A stretch of 64,000 nt of DNA from Pseudomonas fluorescens (GTDB lineage: Bacteria; Pseudomonadota; Gammaproteobacteria; Pseudomonadales; Pseudomonadaceae): positions 62,001 to 126,000 of the forward strand of contig NZ_MSDF01000001.1 of assembly GCF_002022275.1 (NCBI RefSeq). Direction: 5' to 3'. A model generated the notes under the pieces. It did no database searches and was not told the origin of the DNA. It saw nothing but the letters and a program-made list of their open reading frames with translations. Made by a program: the position numbers and the translations under genes. Positions 42,838 through 52,513 of the stretch are shown here, piece after piece (within the stretch, counting starts at the first letter, position 1; each line of letters opens with the position of its first letter).

Positions 42838-42984
42838 ATGAGTCATCGAAAACTAAAACTTTCTGTACTTTTCGTTATCATACTAATGGCTCTGTGTTTT
42901 TATGCGGTATTTATTTTTTCTATATCCGCCACTTACAACAAATTGAGGCAGCGCCTTAACAGGCTGCTATTTATAAAGCGCTAG
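42838..42984 (+). CDS. 48-aa single-span membrane protein
   Basis: An ATG with GGAGGTATC immediately upstream begins a frame of 48 codons ending in TAG. The product starts MSHRKLKLS, has one strongly hydrophobic segment (about residues 9-30, LFVIILMALCFYAVFIF) and a basic tail (KLRQRLNRLLFIKR). The N-terminal and C-terminal basic ends and single span suggest a small inner-membrane protein, possibly a partner of a kinase or transporter. It follows the second methyltransferase by 11 bp, so it is the third gene of the operon. The excellent ribosome site makes it more likely to be expressed. Confidence 0.7.
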   Translation: MSHRKLKLSVLFVIILMALCFYAVFIFSISATYNKLRQRLNRLLFIKR

Positions 42985-43355
42985 TTCAACGCACCGCTTT
43001 GCTGCGCCCCTACCCATAAACTCTTATATACAAAAACATCATGCAAATGACCGGCGCCCCTCCCCTTTGCATATGAGAAACTATATTAGACTGGACGTTA
43101 TTGTAATTTTTGTCGGTTCGCAGATGTTGGTCTATCACCATACATGGTTCACAATATAATTCACCTTCAGGAACAGGACTGATATGGATTTCGGCGGAGC
43201 TATTTTGGGATATGCGATACTGATCAGTGAGTCAACATCCAATACGATCGCAGCAGATGTTAGATGATTCAATATGGACCTTATAGTTCATACAGTAGTG
43301 GAAATACCACCCCCAGTGCTGGCGCCCTTCAGCGACTATGCTCGCAAGCCATTTC
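42985..43355. other. Intergenic, no convincing gene
   Basis: A 27-codon frame begins at an ATG at 43184 (MDFGGAILGYAILISE...), preceded by GGAACAGGACTGAT, but it is too short and lacks features to call. I see no terminator with confidence between the operon and the convergent kinase gene. Confidence 0.4.
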
Positions 43356-44837
43356 CTACAGCGGAGCTTTAGGCAAGCGGTGGTCGATCAGTTGATATAG
43401 CGCGCTGTCTGCCGGCCAGTTGCGCATGAAACGCGCACGATCCTTGGCAAAGGCTGGCGTGAAGCTGGCAAGGGAACGGTGCTGACACATCGCGTCTAGA
43501 TCGATCACCGACCAGCGACCCTCATCCCAGAGCAGATTATGCCCCTTGAAATCACCATGGCTGATATGCCCGCGGATCAACTCGGCGAACAGGTAGTCCA
43601 GCGCCAGCAATTCGTTTTCCGGCACGTCACCGCACTTAACATAGGGCGCAAAGCGCTCAATGATGTCCGGACCTGGCAAAAACTCGGCAATCAGATAGGC
43701 GCGACCGCGCAGACCAAAGAAACGCTTTTCTAACACCGCCAGCGGCTTGGGAGTGGCGATGCCAAGAAAAGTCAGGCGATTACCTTCGCGCCAAGAATGC
43801 CAAGCGCGACTAGGGCGCCAGAAGCGTTTGAGCCAATGGGCGAAGCCCTTGATGTTGTAGCGCTTGATAATCACTGACCGGCCTGCCACCTCAACCTTAG
43901 CAACCGTTGCCGTGCCGCCATTCTTATACAGATCGCCCTGATCAAGCAGCGCATCGACTTGTTTCAACACCGGCAACATCGCGGACTCATCCTCGCGACG
44001 AATCGCACGCAAATCAAAAGCCCCACGAACCACGCTGAAGAGCGTGGATTCGCGGCCGACCTTGTTCAGAAATTCTTTCGTGCGCAAGGCGCTGACCTTG
44101 CGGATCTGCTTCCCCAAGCCTTCCAGTGGTAGCTTGTACTCTCCGTTGCTCAGCAAGTAGTGCCTCAGCAATTCTTCGGTAAACGGTTCGAGATATTTTG
44201 GCAATTGGGCGAAAAATATCGCGAGGTTTTCTAGCACTCGTTTTAATGACAGCGGCTTGCCTACCTGTTCGACTCTGATTCCGGCACCGTTGGTAAAATA
44301 CAGCTTTCCGCCGTGACGCAGCAGGCTGCACAAGCAAGGGTCTTCCTGCCACAGGCCCTTGGCGTGCATCTGTGCAATCGCACCGAGCGCTTCGGCGAGT
44401 ATTGCGTTTTGCTCATTCGCGAGCGGCAGCAAGGCCTCGAAGGCTTGCCAGGCATTAGCCAGGCTGCTTGCGCCTTCCATATACTCGAACAACAGCCAGC
44501 CACCCTCGCCTTCCTGCAACCCATTCCCCAACAACAGCGGCGTGGCCAGGCCTTGCCCGACGAGCACACGTACATCGTTGAGTTCACGCTTGAAATGTCG
44601 CGCTGCCTTGTTGCCTACCAGCAGCTTGGCAAAGACCGTACGCCCGCGCCACACGGCGGTGCCGACATAGCGCTGGCCCGGCAATACTCGCAACAAGCTC
44701 AACAGTTTCAAGGTGCCGGGGCCGGCAGCGTCGGCCAGTTCGATGCTCAGGGGCAGGCTCGGCGTGCGGCCAGCATCGTTCAGTTCGGACAAGCGCACTA
44801 GCAGTTCTCCTTGTGACTTCGCCGAGCCATTATGCAT
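43356..44837 (-). CDS. InaA/WaaP-like lipopolysaccharide kinase-family protein
   Basis: This 493-aa protein has two kinase-like halves. The N-terminal half (about 20-220) has GTAVWRGRTVFAKLLVGNKA with the ATP-binding Lys and HAKGLWQEDPCLCSLL in place of the catalytic loop. The C-terminal half (about 300-480) is clearer: VIIKRYNIKGFAHWLKRFWR (Lys, WaaP-like), IRGHISHGDFKGHNLLWDEG (H-x-D catalytic loop, HGDFKGHN) and WSVIDLDAMCQH (D-L-D, metal). InaA-type enzymes phosphorylate sugars of lipid A/LPS core. The gene is convergent with the methyltransferase operon, and the pairing resembles Pseudomonas LPS-modification loci. The N-half may be a degenerate pseudokinase. Confidence 0.8.
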   Translation of the reverse strand: MHNGSAKSQGELLVRLSELNDAGRTPSLPLSIELADAAGPGTLKLLSLLRVLPGQRYVGTAVWRGRTVFAKLLVGNKAARHFKRELNDVRVLVGQGLATPLLLGNGLQEGEGGWLLFEYMEGASSLANAWQAFEALLPLANEQNAILAEALGAIAQMHAKGLWQEDPCLCSLLRHGGKLYFTNGAGIRVEQVGKPLSLKRVLENLAIFFAQLPKYLEPFTEELLRHYLLSNGEYKLPLEGLGKQIRKVSALRTKEFLNKVGRESTLFSVVRGAFDLRAIRREDESAMLPVLKQVDALLDQGDLYKNGGTATVAKVEVAGRSVIIKRYNIKGFAHWLKRFWRPSRAWHSWREGNRLTFLGIATPKPLAVLEKRFFGLRGRAYLIAEFLPGPDIIERFAPYVKCGDVPENELLALDYLFAELIRGHISHGDFKGHNLLWDEGRWSVIDLDAMCQHRSLASFTPAFAKDRARFMRNWPADSALYQLIDHRLPKAPL

Positions 44838-44849
44838 AGTGCTGGCGTA

Positions 44850-44998
44850 ACAGGATCCTGGGGACCACTATGAAACGTCAGCTCAATGTGTTTTTGATTG
44901 ACTGCGCCCAGTTTTATAGAGCCTGGTTGCTCCTGTGAATAAGCCGTTGTGCTGCTCAACAGCAGAGAGCCAACAATAAAAGTGTTAATTACTTTCAT
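44850..44998 (-). pseudogene. NodB-like deacetylase 5' fragment
   Basis: From ATG 44998 the frame gives MKVINTFIVGSLLLSSTTAY, then IELTFHSGPQDPVTPAL. This mirrors the intact deacetylase at 40146-40862, with FDDGP changed to FHSGP. It is cut off at about 44850, where the kinase gene begins. The catalytic Asp residues are lost. It is a truncated pseudogene. Confidence 0.75.
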
Positions 44999-45734
44999 GT
45001 TTTCATTACTCGGTTGACTATTTTTTGATGGGATTGGACGTCAATGAAGAGAGCAGACACAGACCGCCTACGCCACGTTTCGACTGAACGCTTTCGTAAA
45101 TTCGAGTTGAAATGTCAGCTTCGGCTTCCACGGGAAAAAGTACTTACATCGTCTGACGCATAAGTAACTAGACCAGGCCAAATTTTCCAACACAAACCTA
45201 CCAAACCATCCCCAGTCCTATGCATAGATTCCTCACACTAGTTGGCGCGCGGACCGGCGAGCGCAGTATCAAGGCATTGGCTATCAGAATTCCATCAATA
45301 AATCGAAAGCTAAAATAGTTACAAATGGTCATTCAATTCGTCTTGGCGTTGCGCAAGAGCCAGCTTTCGCTGGCATCATCCTGCAACAGAGTTCTGCCCT
45401 CCTCAAGAGGCTCAGTGCGGTATCCATCACAGATTCAGACAGACCCGTGAAAACCTTGCCGTGAGCGACTTGGCCACCAGGTTGCTCCATAAGTCGCCCA
45501 CTGGTGTGCAATTCGATTTGGCCCGGTAGGGGGCAAACAACTCTGCCATACTTTTAACCTTCAGGGTCCTGATTTCGACACAACTTGTCGCGAAATATTA
45601 CGAAAAGCTTTTTTGGTACAAATTGATAATAAATAGTTTGAAACCCGCTGGATTGGGGGCTATCGCATGTAAGCAGAATAATCGAGACTCTGCATCTATC
45701 CGGCACGCACTTTTAATGGCATATGGAGTTTCTG
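44999..45734. other. Long intergenic stretch with no assignable gene
   Basis: This region holds the start region of the NodB fragment and the promoter of the following RR/HK pair. A 60-codon minus-strand frame (45329-45511) encodes no recognisable motif and is probably a remnant. ACTTTTAACCTTCAGGG (45548-45564) nearly matches the segment just before the RND adaptor gene (48205-48221), but its meaning is unknown. Confidence 0.45.
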
Positions 45735-46454
45735 ATGGAATCTTCCCCGCACATCATTGTTGTTGATGATCACCGTGATATCCGCGATCTGGTGGGCAAG
45801 TACCTTGGGCAACACGGGTACCGGATCAGCACGGCCGAAAACTCCTCGTCACTACGTCGACTAATGGACCACAGCGCGCCGGACCTCATCATTCTCGATG
45901 TCATGATGCCCGGTGAAGATGGGCTGACCGTCTGCCGCCAACTGCGTAGCCGCACAAACATCCCGATTATCTTTCTTACCGCGATGACCGAGGAGCTTGA
46001 CCGCATCATCGGCTTGGAATTGGGCGCAGACGATTACATGTCCAAGCCTTTCAACCCTCGGGAGTTACTGGCGCGGATTAAAGCCGTGCTGCGGAGGTTT
46101 CACAGCCTACCGCCTCAACGCGGGTTGTCCAATTCGAAGGTGCTTCGTTTCGATCATTGGGTTCTTAACGTAGGACGCCGGGAATTGGTCGGCATTGACG
46201 GCGTCGCCATCCCGTTAAGCACGGCGGAGTTCCGACTGTTGAATGTGTTTCTTGATCACTCGGACCTAGTGCTCAGTCGCGACCAACTACTGGACCTAAC
46301 CGTCGGTCGCAAGTTTGAATATTTTGACCGGAGCATTGATAACCAAGTCAGCCGCTTGCGGAAGAAAATCGAAATCGATCCCAGAAACCCCATGCTTATA
46401 AAGACACATTGGGGCGGCGGCTACAGCTTCACTGCCCAGATAGAGCGAGCATGA
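45735..46454 (+). CDS. OmpR/PhoB-family response regulator
   Basis: The start is ATG 45735 because GGAG lies seven bases upstream, within an alternative ATG at 45723. The 239-aa protein has a receiver domain (residues 5-120, VDDHRDIRDL with the acidic pair, phospho-Asp about 55 in LIILDVMMPGEDG, Lys in YMSKPFNPREL) and a winged-helix output domain (about 135-235: LSTAEFRLLNVFLDHSDLVL, DRSIDNQVSRLRKKIE, GGGYSF). It forms an operon with the overlapping sensor kinase. It probably controls the RND operon that follows (48.2 kb). Confidence 0.93.
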   Translation: MESSPHIIVVDDHRDIRDLVGKYLGQHGYRISTAENSSSLRRLMDHSAPDLIILDVMMPGEDGLTVCRQLRSRTNIPIIFLTAMTEELDRIIGLELGADDYMSKPFNPRELLARIKAVLRRFHSLPPQRGLSNSKVLRFDHWVLNVGRRELVGIDGVAIPLSTAEFRLLNVFLDHSDLVLSRDQLLDLTVGRKFEYFDRSIDNQVSRLRKKIEIDPRNPMLIKTHWGGGYSFTAQIERA

Positions 46455-47863
46455 TGCGCATCTGGCAACGCAGCCTCGCTGCGCGATTCATTTTGTTGTT
46501 ACTGTTGGCGCTCGTATTGTCCCAGGGTGCCGGCTTCATAATCTCATGGGACGAGCGTGGTCAAGCCCTTCGTAGTGCAGCAAAAAGCGAATTTTTCAGC
46601 CGTACCGCCTCGCTGACACTTCTACTGGAGAGCACGCCGTCAACACTTCACAACGACATCCTGAAGGTGAGCGGGACCAACTACAGTCGGTTCTGGATCT
46701 CGCCCTCCCCACCTCAAGACGTCCCGTCATGGTGGAGTGATGCTCGTACGCAACTGGTCAAGCCATTACCCAACCGAACAACAGAGTTGGACGACGCTGA
46801 GAATGACGCGCCTGCACAGTTCATATCTACACCGCCGAAGACGATCAAGAAGGAATCGGCCTGGACTGACCTTCCCTACACCAGCGGGTCATTTCCCCGG
46901 CCTGCACGTTATCTGTCTCTGGAGACAATGAACGGATCAGGCCTGACGATACAACTGAGCAATGACCAATGGCTGAACGCCGTGTATGCCAAACCTATGC
47001 GCAACTCACCGCTGACTCTGCAGTCATTGTTTTCTCTGCTGATCACCGCGATCGCGTTGTCGGTGATAGCTATTATCGTCACCCGCAGCATTACACGTCC
47101 GATGCGGCATCTGGCGGCGGCGGCCGAGCTGCTAGGTCGCGGCGAGTCAGTACCGAATTTGCCGGAGTCAGGCCCCGACGACATTCGTCAAATGGTCGAG
47201 GCTTTCAACCGCATGCAGGCTCGAATCCAGAAATTCAACGACGACCGGACCCTAATGCTGGCTGCCATTGGACACGATCTACGCACGCCTATCACTTCGT
47301 TACGCTTGCGTGCGGAGTTTGTCACCGATCCTGACATTCAGGAGAAAATGCTAGGGGCCATCGAAGAGATTCGCAGCATGACCGAAGCTGCAATCGCTTA
47401 TGCCCGTGAGGAAGCCACAGTGGAGGCGACACGCGCTACCGACCTTTCGGCGTTAGTTGAAAGTCTCTGCGATGACCTCGCGGAGCTGGGTATGCGGGTC
47501 AGCTACATAGAGGGATCGAAGATCATCTACCGCTGCCGTCCCGATGCGTTACGCAGGGCGTTGCGCAACGTCATCGAAAATGCCGTCAGGTACGGTGAGC
47601 AGGCTCGGGTCAACATTCATCACACCGTGGAAGGGATTGACATTATGGTCGAGGATGACGGACCTGGAATTCCCGACAACGCTCAAGAACGAGTGTTTGC
47701 CCCATTTTTTAGACTAGAGGACTCTCGCAGTCGCGACACTGGAGGTATCGGATTGGGCTTGTCCATCGCGCGGGCGATCGTTCGGCACCATGGTGGCGAT
47801 GTCAGCCTGAACAATCTGGAAGTGGGTCTGCGCGTTCGAATCAGTCTGCCGGTTACACGTTAA
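46451..47863 (+). CDS. Membrane sensor histidine kinase
   Basis: The ATG at 46451 overlaps the stop of the response regulator (ATGA). The 470-aa protein has a first membrane span (about residues 11-33, AARFILLLLLALVLSQGAGF), a periplasmic sensor loop, a second span with HAMP (LQSLFSLLITAIALSVIAII, RPMRHLAAAAELLG), a HisKA H-box (AAIGHDLRTPITSLRL, His about 274) and an ATPase domain (NVIENAVRY, DDGPGIPD, GGIGLGLSIA). It should autophosphorylate and pass the phosphoryl group to the upstream regulator. Its signal is unknown but may be an antimicrobial, given the RND genes downstream. Confidence 0.92.
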   Translation: MMRIWQRSLAARFILLLLLALVLSQGAGFIISWDERGQALRSAAKSEFFSRTASLTLLLESTPSTLHNDILKVSGTNYSRFWISPSPPQDVPSWWSDARTQLVKPLPNRTTELDDAENDAPAQFISTPPKTIKKESAWTDLPYTSGSFPRPARYLSLETMNGSGLTIQLSNDQWLNAVYAKPMRNSPLTLQSLFSLLITAIALSVIAIIVTRSITRPMRHLAAAAELLGRGESVPNLPESGPDDIRQMVEAFNRMQARIQKFNDDRTLMLAAIGHDLRTPITSLRLRAEFVTDPDIQEKMLGAIEEIRSMTEAAIAYAREEATVEATRATDLSALVESLCDDLAELGMRVSYIEGSKIIYRCRPDALRRALRNVIENAVRYGEQARVNIHHTVEGIDIMVEDDGPGIPDNAQERVFAPFFRLEDSRSRDTGGIGLGLSIARAIVRHHGGDVSLNNLEVGLRVRISLPVTR

Positions 47864-48239
47864 CTCGTAACTCTTCCTCTTCGTCTGACACTTTGCGACA
47901 AATATCCCTCCTCTTGGCAAAGTTTCCATACAGGTACTGGTTAACCTCTAAAACACAGAAGCGTGCGCGCAGGTTTGCAGTGTTTGCGTTGCTCAATGCC
48001 GTTTTTTATGTGAGGTCGAGTAAAGACGGCTTCGCAGATTTATCCGCCATCTGGAAGCTGTTCAACATGTGGTGAACGGTGGTGCCGCTGATGGAGGTCA
48101 AAGCCTATATCTAAACGGTGCAACGATCGCGATTGCCTATAGCGACTTTTCATCTACATCGTCCTCAGAGAAGTCGGTCGCCACTCGCAGAGCCGCTGTA
48201 TTCACCATGAGCTTTTAAACCTTCAGGGGAGTTGCCGTC
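47864..48239. other. Intergenic, probable promoter of the first RND operon
   Basis: No credible ORF. The ribosome site GGGGAG for the RND adaptor lies at its right end. TTTTAAACCTTCAGGGGAG (48206-48224) is similar to a stretch upstream of the RR gene (about 45551), a possible shared regulatory element. Confidence 0.45.
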
Positions 48240-49418
48240 ATGTTGCAATCGAAGTCCACAACCCTTCTCAGCATTTCGCTGACACTTGCAAGCTTGTTGA
48301 TCGTGGCTGGGACTGCTGGGTGGCTTTTGTCGCGCGAGCCTGTGCCTGTCGCGTCCGCCGTCACTCCTTCAGTACCCGTCAGTGCGATAGAGGTGCAATA
48401 CCGCGACGTTCCCGTGCTTATCCACGCTATAGGCAACGTGCGCTCGCTGCACAGTGTCGAAATTCGTTCCCAAGTCGACGGTTTGTTGCTCGAGTTGCCG
48501 GTCAAAGAGGGGCAACTTGTCAAGCGAGGTGATCTACTGGCACGTGTAGATGATCGCGCCATCGTTGCCACGTTGGAACAAGCCAAGGCTCAAAAGGCCG
48601 TTGCTCAGGCCCAATTAGCTTCAGCGAGCCTTGACCTCAAGCGCTACCAGGCCCTGGCCACGACACAGGCTATTTCAACGCAAACCCTCGACCAGCAGCA
48701 AGCATTGGTCACTCAGTTGCGCGCGACGGTTCAAAGCCAACAAGCGACTGTCGCCGCTAGCCAAGTCCAACTGTCCTATACCCGAATCCTGTCCCCAACC
48801 GATGGTAGGGTCGGTATCCGCAACTTCCATGAAGGCAGCTATGTCCGATCCAGCGACATATTACCGTTGTTCACCGTTGTTCAGTTAGACCCAATCAGCA
48901 TCGAAGCGGCCTTTCCCCAGGCACTTCTGCCCAAGTTGCGCGCACTGGTCGCAGGCTCAGGGCAATCGCCAGTGATCCTGCGCGCGTATTCGGGTGACGG
49001 CGGTGCACTTTTGAGTGAGGGTCGTCTTAACCTGATCGATAATCGGATTTCCAATGATACTGGAACAGTTCGGATCAAAGGCGATTTTGCCAACGCCCAA
49101 GGACAGCTATGGCCGGATCAATCGGTGGTGGTCAGCGTCCAGGCTGCCACGTTGAACGAAGCGCTCGTGGTGCCACAAAGAGCACTGCGACAAGGAGCGC
49201 AAAATACCTTCGTCTGGCGAATTAGAGACGGCAAGGCCTCCCCTCAATCGGTACAGGTCACCTACGCCGACGCCGATATCGCGGTGGTCAAAGGAATTGA
49301 AATTGGTGATCAGATAGTTGACGACGGCTACTCACGACTGAGTCCGGGGGCTCAAGTACGAATTCTAAATGCCAAGGATTTTGCTCGCTCGTCTGTCGCC
49401 AACGGGGACCTTTTATAA
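48240..49418 (+). CDS. RND efflux periplasmic adaptor (membrane-fusion protein) 1
   Basis: This 392-aa protein has an N-terminal inner-membrane anchor (SKSTTLLSISLTLASLLIVAG), a split lipoyl domain (IRSQVDGLLLELPVKEGQLV; ILSPTDGRVGIRNFHEGSYV), a coiled-coil hairpin between (about residues 105-185, rich in QA and QQ) and beta-barrel/MPD regions. The arrangement matches MdtA-like adaptors. Its stop overlaps the permease start by 1 bp (TAATG), giving one operon of adaptor, pump and outer-membrane factor. It is likely induced by the upstream two-component system. Confidence 0.93.
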   Translation: MLQSKSTTLLSISLTLASLLIVAGTAGWLLSREPVPVASAVTPSVPVSAIEVQYRDVPVLIHAIGNVRSLHSVEIRSQVDGLLLELPVKEGQLVKRGDLLARVDDRAIVATLEQAKAQKAVAQAQLASASLDLKRYQALATTQAISTQTLDQQQALVTQLRATVQSQQATVAASQVQLSYTRILSPTDGRVGIRNFHEGSYVRSSDILPLFTVVQLDPISIEAAFPQALLPKLRALVAGSGQSPVILRAYSGDGGALLSEGRLNLIDNRISNDTGTVRIKGDFANAQGQLWPDQSVVVSVQAATLNEALVVPQRALRQGAQNTFVWRIRDGKASPQSVQVTYADADIAVVKGIEIGDQIVDDGYSRLSPGAQVRILNAKDFARSSVANGDLL

Positions 49419-52400
49419 TGGCCGGGCGTAATATCTACACTTGGTGCATGGATCATCCCATCGGCACCATTCTGCTGAGTTTTGCTCTAGTGCTACTCGG
49501 CGTGCTCGCGTACCCTCGCCTGTCCATCGCACCGCTGCCGGAAGCCGACTTTCCGACGATCCAGATCACCGCGTCATTACCCGGAGCCAGCGCGCAGACC
49601 ATGGCGTCTTCCGTGGCAACGCCCCTGGAAGTCGAACTGAGTTCAATACCCGGTATTACAGAGATGACTTCGGCCAGTTCTTTGAACATGTTGACGCTGA
49701 CGCTGCAGTTCACGCTGGATAAAAACATTGATGCCGCCGCCCAGGAAGTTCAGGCGGCGATCAATACCGCGTCGGCGCGTTTGCCTAGCGATATGCCGAG
49801 TCTGCCAGTATGGCGCAAGGTCAATCCAGCCGACAGCCCGATCCTGATCCTCAGCGCCCACTCAGCCAACCTTTCGCTGATTGAGGTCAGTGACTTGGCT
49901 AACACTGTACTCGCGCGCCAGCTCAGTCAAATCGATGGGGTCGGCCTAATCAATGTGGTGGGCGAACGCCGCCCGGCAATCCGTATCCAGGCCCGTCCGG
50001 AGGTCCTTGCGGCAGCCGGTGTCACGCTTGCGGACATTCGCACCGCCGTGCAAAGTGCAAGCGTCAACCTCCCCAAAGGCGCGCTGTTCGGCGGACACCG
50101 AGTATCCTATCTGGAGGTCAACGATCAACTTTTCGAACCGCAGGAATATGACGACGTAATTGTGACCTACCGCAACGGCTCGGCCGTTCGAATAAAGGAC
50201 CTAGCCCAGGTCACGCTGGGTTCCGAAAACGACTACACCCAAAGCTGGCCCAATGGCGAAGCCGGTGTGGTATTGGTAATACGGCGACAGCCAGGGGCAA
50301 ACATTGTCGCCACCGCTGATCGAATTCAGGCAGCACTTCCCCATCTGAAGGCTTCCTTGCCAGCAGATATGGCGGTCGAAGTGCTGAATGATCGGACACG
50401 CACCATTCGCTCCTCCTTACATGAAGTGGAGTTGACGTTAGGCATCGCGATTATTCTAGTCATCGGCGTAATGGCCCTGTTCCTGCGCCAGTGGTCGGCC
50501 ACGCTCATCGTCACCACAGTACTGGGTGTTTCTCTGGTTTCGACATGTGCTGTGATGTACCTCGCGGGATTCAGCCTGAATAACCTGACACTTGTGGCGA
50601 TCGTCATCGCGGTTGGCTTTATCGTGGATGACGCCATTGTGGTAATCGAAAACATCCACCGTCACCTGGAACTGGGCGAGGACAAACGTACAGCGGCACT
50701 CAAAGGCATCAGTGAAATTGGCTTTACTGTGGTGTCCATCAGCGTCTCGCTGATTGCCGCGTTTATTCCCTTGCTTTTTATGGGGGGCGTGATCGGACGA
50801 CTGTTCCGGGAGTTTGCCCTGACCGCTGCGGCCGCTATTGTGATTTCGATGGTGGTCTGCCTGACCCTGGCCCCAACGCTGGCCTCACTCTTCATGAAAG
50901 CGCCCGGCCATCAGGGTGAGTCAGGCAAGCATTTTTCCGATCGATTGCTCAAAATCTATGATCGCTCATTGACCTGGGCACTCGGACACCAGCGAATCAT
51001 GCTATGCGTGTTCTTCGGCACAGTGGCCCTAAGCGTGGCCAGTTTCACCATGATCCCCAAAGGATTTTTCCCGTTACAAGACACAGCCTTCATACAGGGG
51101 TTCACCAAGGCATCCGCCGATATTTCTTATGAGGAAATGGTCGAGAAACACAAGCGATTGGAAGCAATATTCAGCAAAGATCCCGCGGTTATCAGCTATA
51201 ACCACGCCATCGGTGGTAGCACCTCCGACGCTATCGGCAACGGTCGAGTCTGGCTAGTATTGAACGACCCCGGTGACCGTGACGCGACCGTAAGCCAAGT
51301 CATCGACCGACTACGTCCGCAACTGGCTGAGGTGCCCGGTATCCAGGTATTCCTGCGCGCCGTTCAGGATATCAACTTGAGTGCAGGCCAACCTCGGGCC
51401 CAGTATCAATATGTGCTCCGTGCGCAGAGCAGTACAGAGCTGGCTACCTGGGCCACCTCTCTAACTGATCGGTTGCAAGCTAATTCGCTATTCCAAGACG
51501 TATCCCATGACCTGCAACTGGATGCCAATATTACCCGTATCACCCTGGATCGCGACGAGGCGGCGCGCTATGGCTTCACGGCTCTGCACCTAGACAATGC
51601 CCTTTACGATGCGTTCGGCCAGCGCCAGATCTCGGAGTACCAGACCGAGGTCAATCAATATCAGGTTGTGCTCGAGCTGAGCACGGCACAACGTGGGAAT
51701 GTTGAAAGCCTGAGCTACTTCCATCTACGTTCACCGCTAACCGGTGAGATGGTTCCGCTCCTCACCTTTGCGCGGATTGAACAGCCCGCTAGCGGCCCGG
51801 TGGTGATCAACCACAATGGCATGCTGCCGGCCGCGAACCTCTCCTTCAACCTCGCGCCCGGCGTGGCACTCGGTCAGGCCGTCACGGCGCTTCAGAATAT
51901 AGAACGCGAGATCAACATGCCGGCCTCTGTGAGTGGCACATTCCAGGGCACCGCCCAGGCGTTTCAATCTTCACTGGCCAGCCAGCCATTTTTGATCTTG
52001 GCCGCGTTAGTGGCGGTCTACATTATCCTTGGCGTGCTTTATGAAAGCTTGGTGCATCCGCTGACGATTCTCTCCACATTGCCCTCGGCGGGTATCGGCG
52101 CGATTCTGTTGTTGTGGGTTTGGCAACTAGACTTTTCGATCATGGCATTGATCGGCCTGATCCTGCTGATCGGTATCGTCAAAAAAAATGGCATTTTGCT
52201 GATCGACTTCGCCATTCACGCCCAACGCGAGCACAATCTCTCTGCCCGTGACGCCATCCATAAGGCCTGCCTGGCAAGGTTCCGCCCCATTCTGATGACC
52301 ACCCTTGCCGCACTGCTCGGTGCCGTCCCGTTGATGATGGCATTCGGCACAGGAGCAGAACTGCGGGAACCGCTTGGGGTGGCCATCGTGGGCGGCTTGA

Positions 52401-52513
52401 TGCTCAGCCAGGTGTTATCACTATTAACCACGCCAGTGGTGTTCCTGGCGCTCGATAACCTGTTTCACCGAAAAAAAGGTCAACCTGTCGCCGCTCTGGA
52501 GCCCGACGCATGA
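49418..52513 (+). CDS. RND (HAE1) multidrug efflux permease 1
   Basis: This 1031-aa inner-membrane proton antiporter exports hydrophobic or amphiphilic compounds to the outer-membrane factor. It has twelve membrane spans in two repeats. Hallmarks include the MdtB-like N-terminus (GRNIYTWCMDHPIGTILLSF), the proton-relay motif in helix 4 (VIAVGFIVDDAIVVIENIHR, with the two Asp), a similar second-half run (LIGLILLIGIVKKNGILLID, with Lys-Lys-Asn) and the G-x-x-x-x-R-E-P-L motif. It resembles MdtB/MdtC-class pumps, but only one permease gene is present. It is co-translated with the adaptor and OMF. Confidence 0.95.
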   Translation: MAGRNIYTWCMDHPIGTILLSFALVLLGVLAYPRLSIAPLPEADFPTIQITASLPGASAQTMASSVATPLEVELSSIPGITEMTSASSLNMLTLTLQFTLDKNIDAAAQEVQAAINTASARLPSDMPSLPVWRKVNPADSPILILSAHSANLSLIEVSDLANTVLARQLSQIDGVGLINVVGERRPAIRIQARPEVLAAAGVTLADIRTAVQSASVNLPKGALFGGHRVSYLEVNDQLFEPQEYDDVIVTYRNGSAVRIKDLAQVTLGSENDYTQSWPNGEAGVVLVIRRQPGANIVATADRIQAALPHLKASLPADMAVEVLNDRTRTIRSSLHEVELTLGIAIILVIGVMALFLRQWSATLIVTTVLGVSLVSTCAVMYLAGFSLNNLTLVAIVIAVGFIVDDAIVVIENIHRHLELGEDKRTAALKGISEIGFTVVSISVSLIAAFIPLLFMGGVIGRLFREFALTAAAAIVISMVVCLTLAPTLASLFMKAPGHQGESGKHFSDRLLKIYDRSLTWALGHQRIMLCVFFGTVALSVASFTMIPKGFFPLQDTAFIQGFTKASADISYEEMVEKHKRLEAIFSKDPAVISYNHAIGGSTSDAIGNGRVWLVLNDPGDRDATVSQVIDRLRPQLAEVPGIQVFLRAVQDINLSAGQPRAQYQYVLRAQSSTELATWATSLTDRLQANSLFQDVSHDLQLDANITRITLDRDEAARYGFTALHLDNALYDAFGQRQISEYQTEVNQYQVVLELSTAQRGNVESLSYFHLRSPLTGEMVPLLTFARIEQPASGPVVINHNGMLPAANLSFNLAPGVALGQAVTALQNIEREINMPASVSGTFQGTAQAFQSSLASQPFLILAALVAVYIILGVLYESLVHPLTILSTLPSAGIGAILLLWVWQLDFSIMALIGLILLIGIVKKNGILLIDFAIHAQREHNLSARDAIHKACLARFRPILMTTLAALLGAVPLMMAFGTGAELREPLGVAIVGGLMLSQVLSLLTTPVVFLALDNLFHRKKGQPVAALEPDA

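Noticed and set aside
45329..45511. 60-codon minus-strand ORF in the long intergenic region
   Set aside because: Composition is normal but no family, ribosome site or conserved neighbour supports it. It may be a remnant, so it is mentioned only in the intergenic entry.
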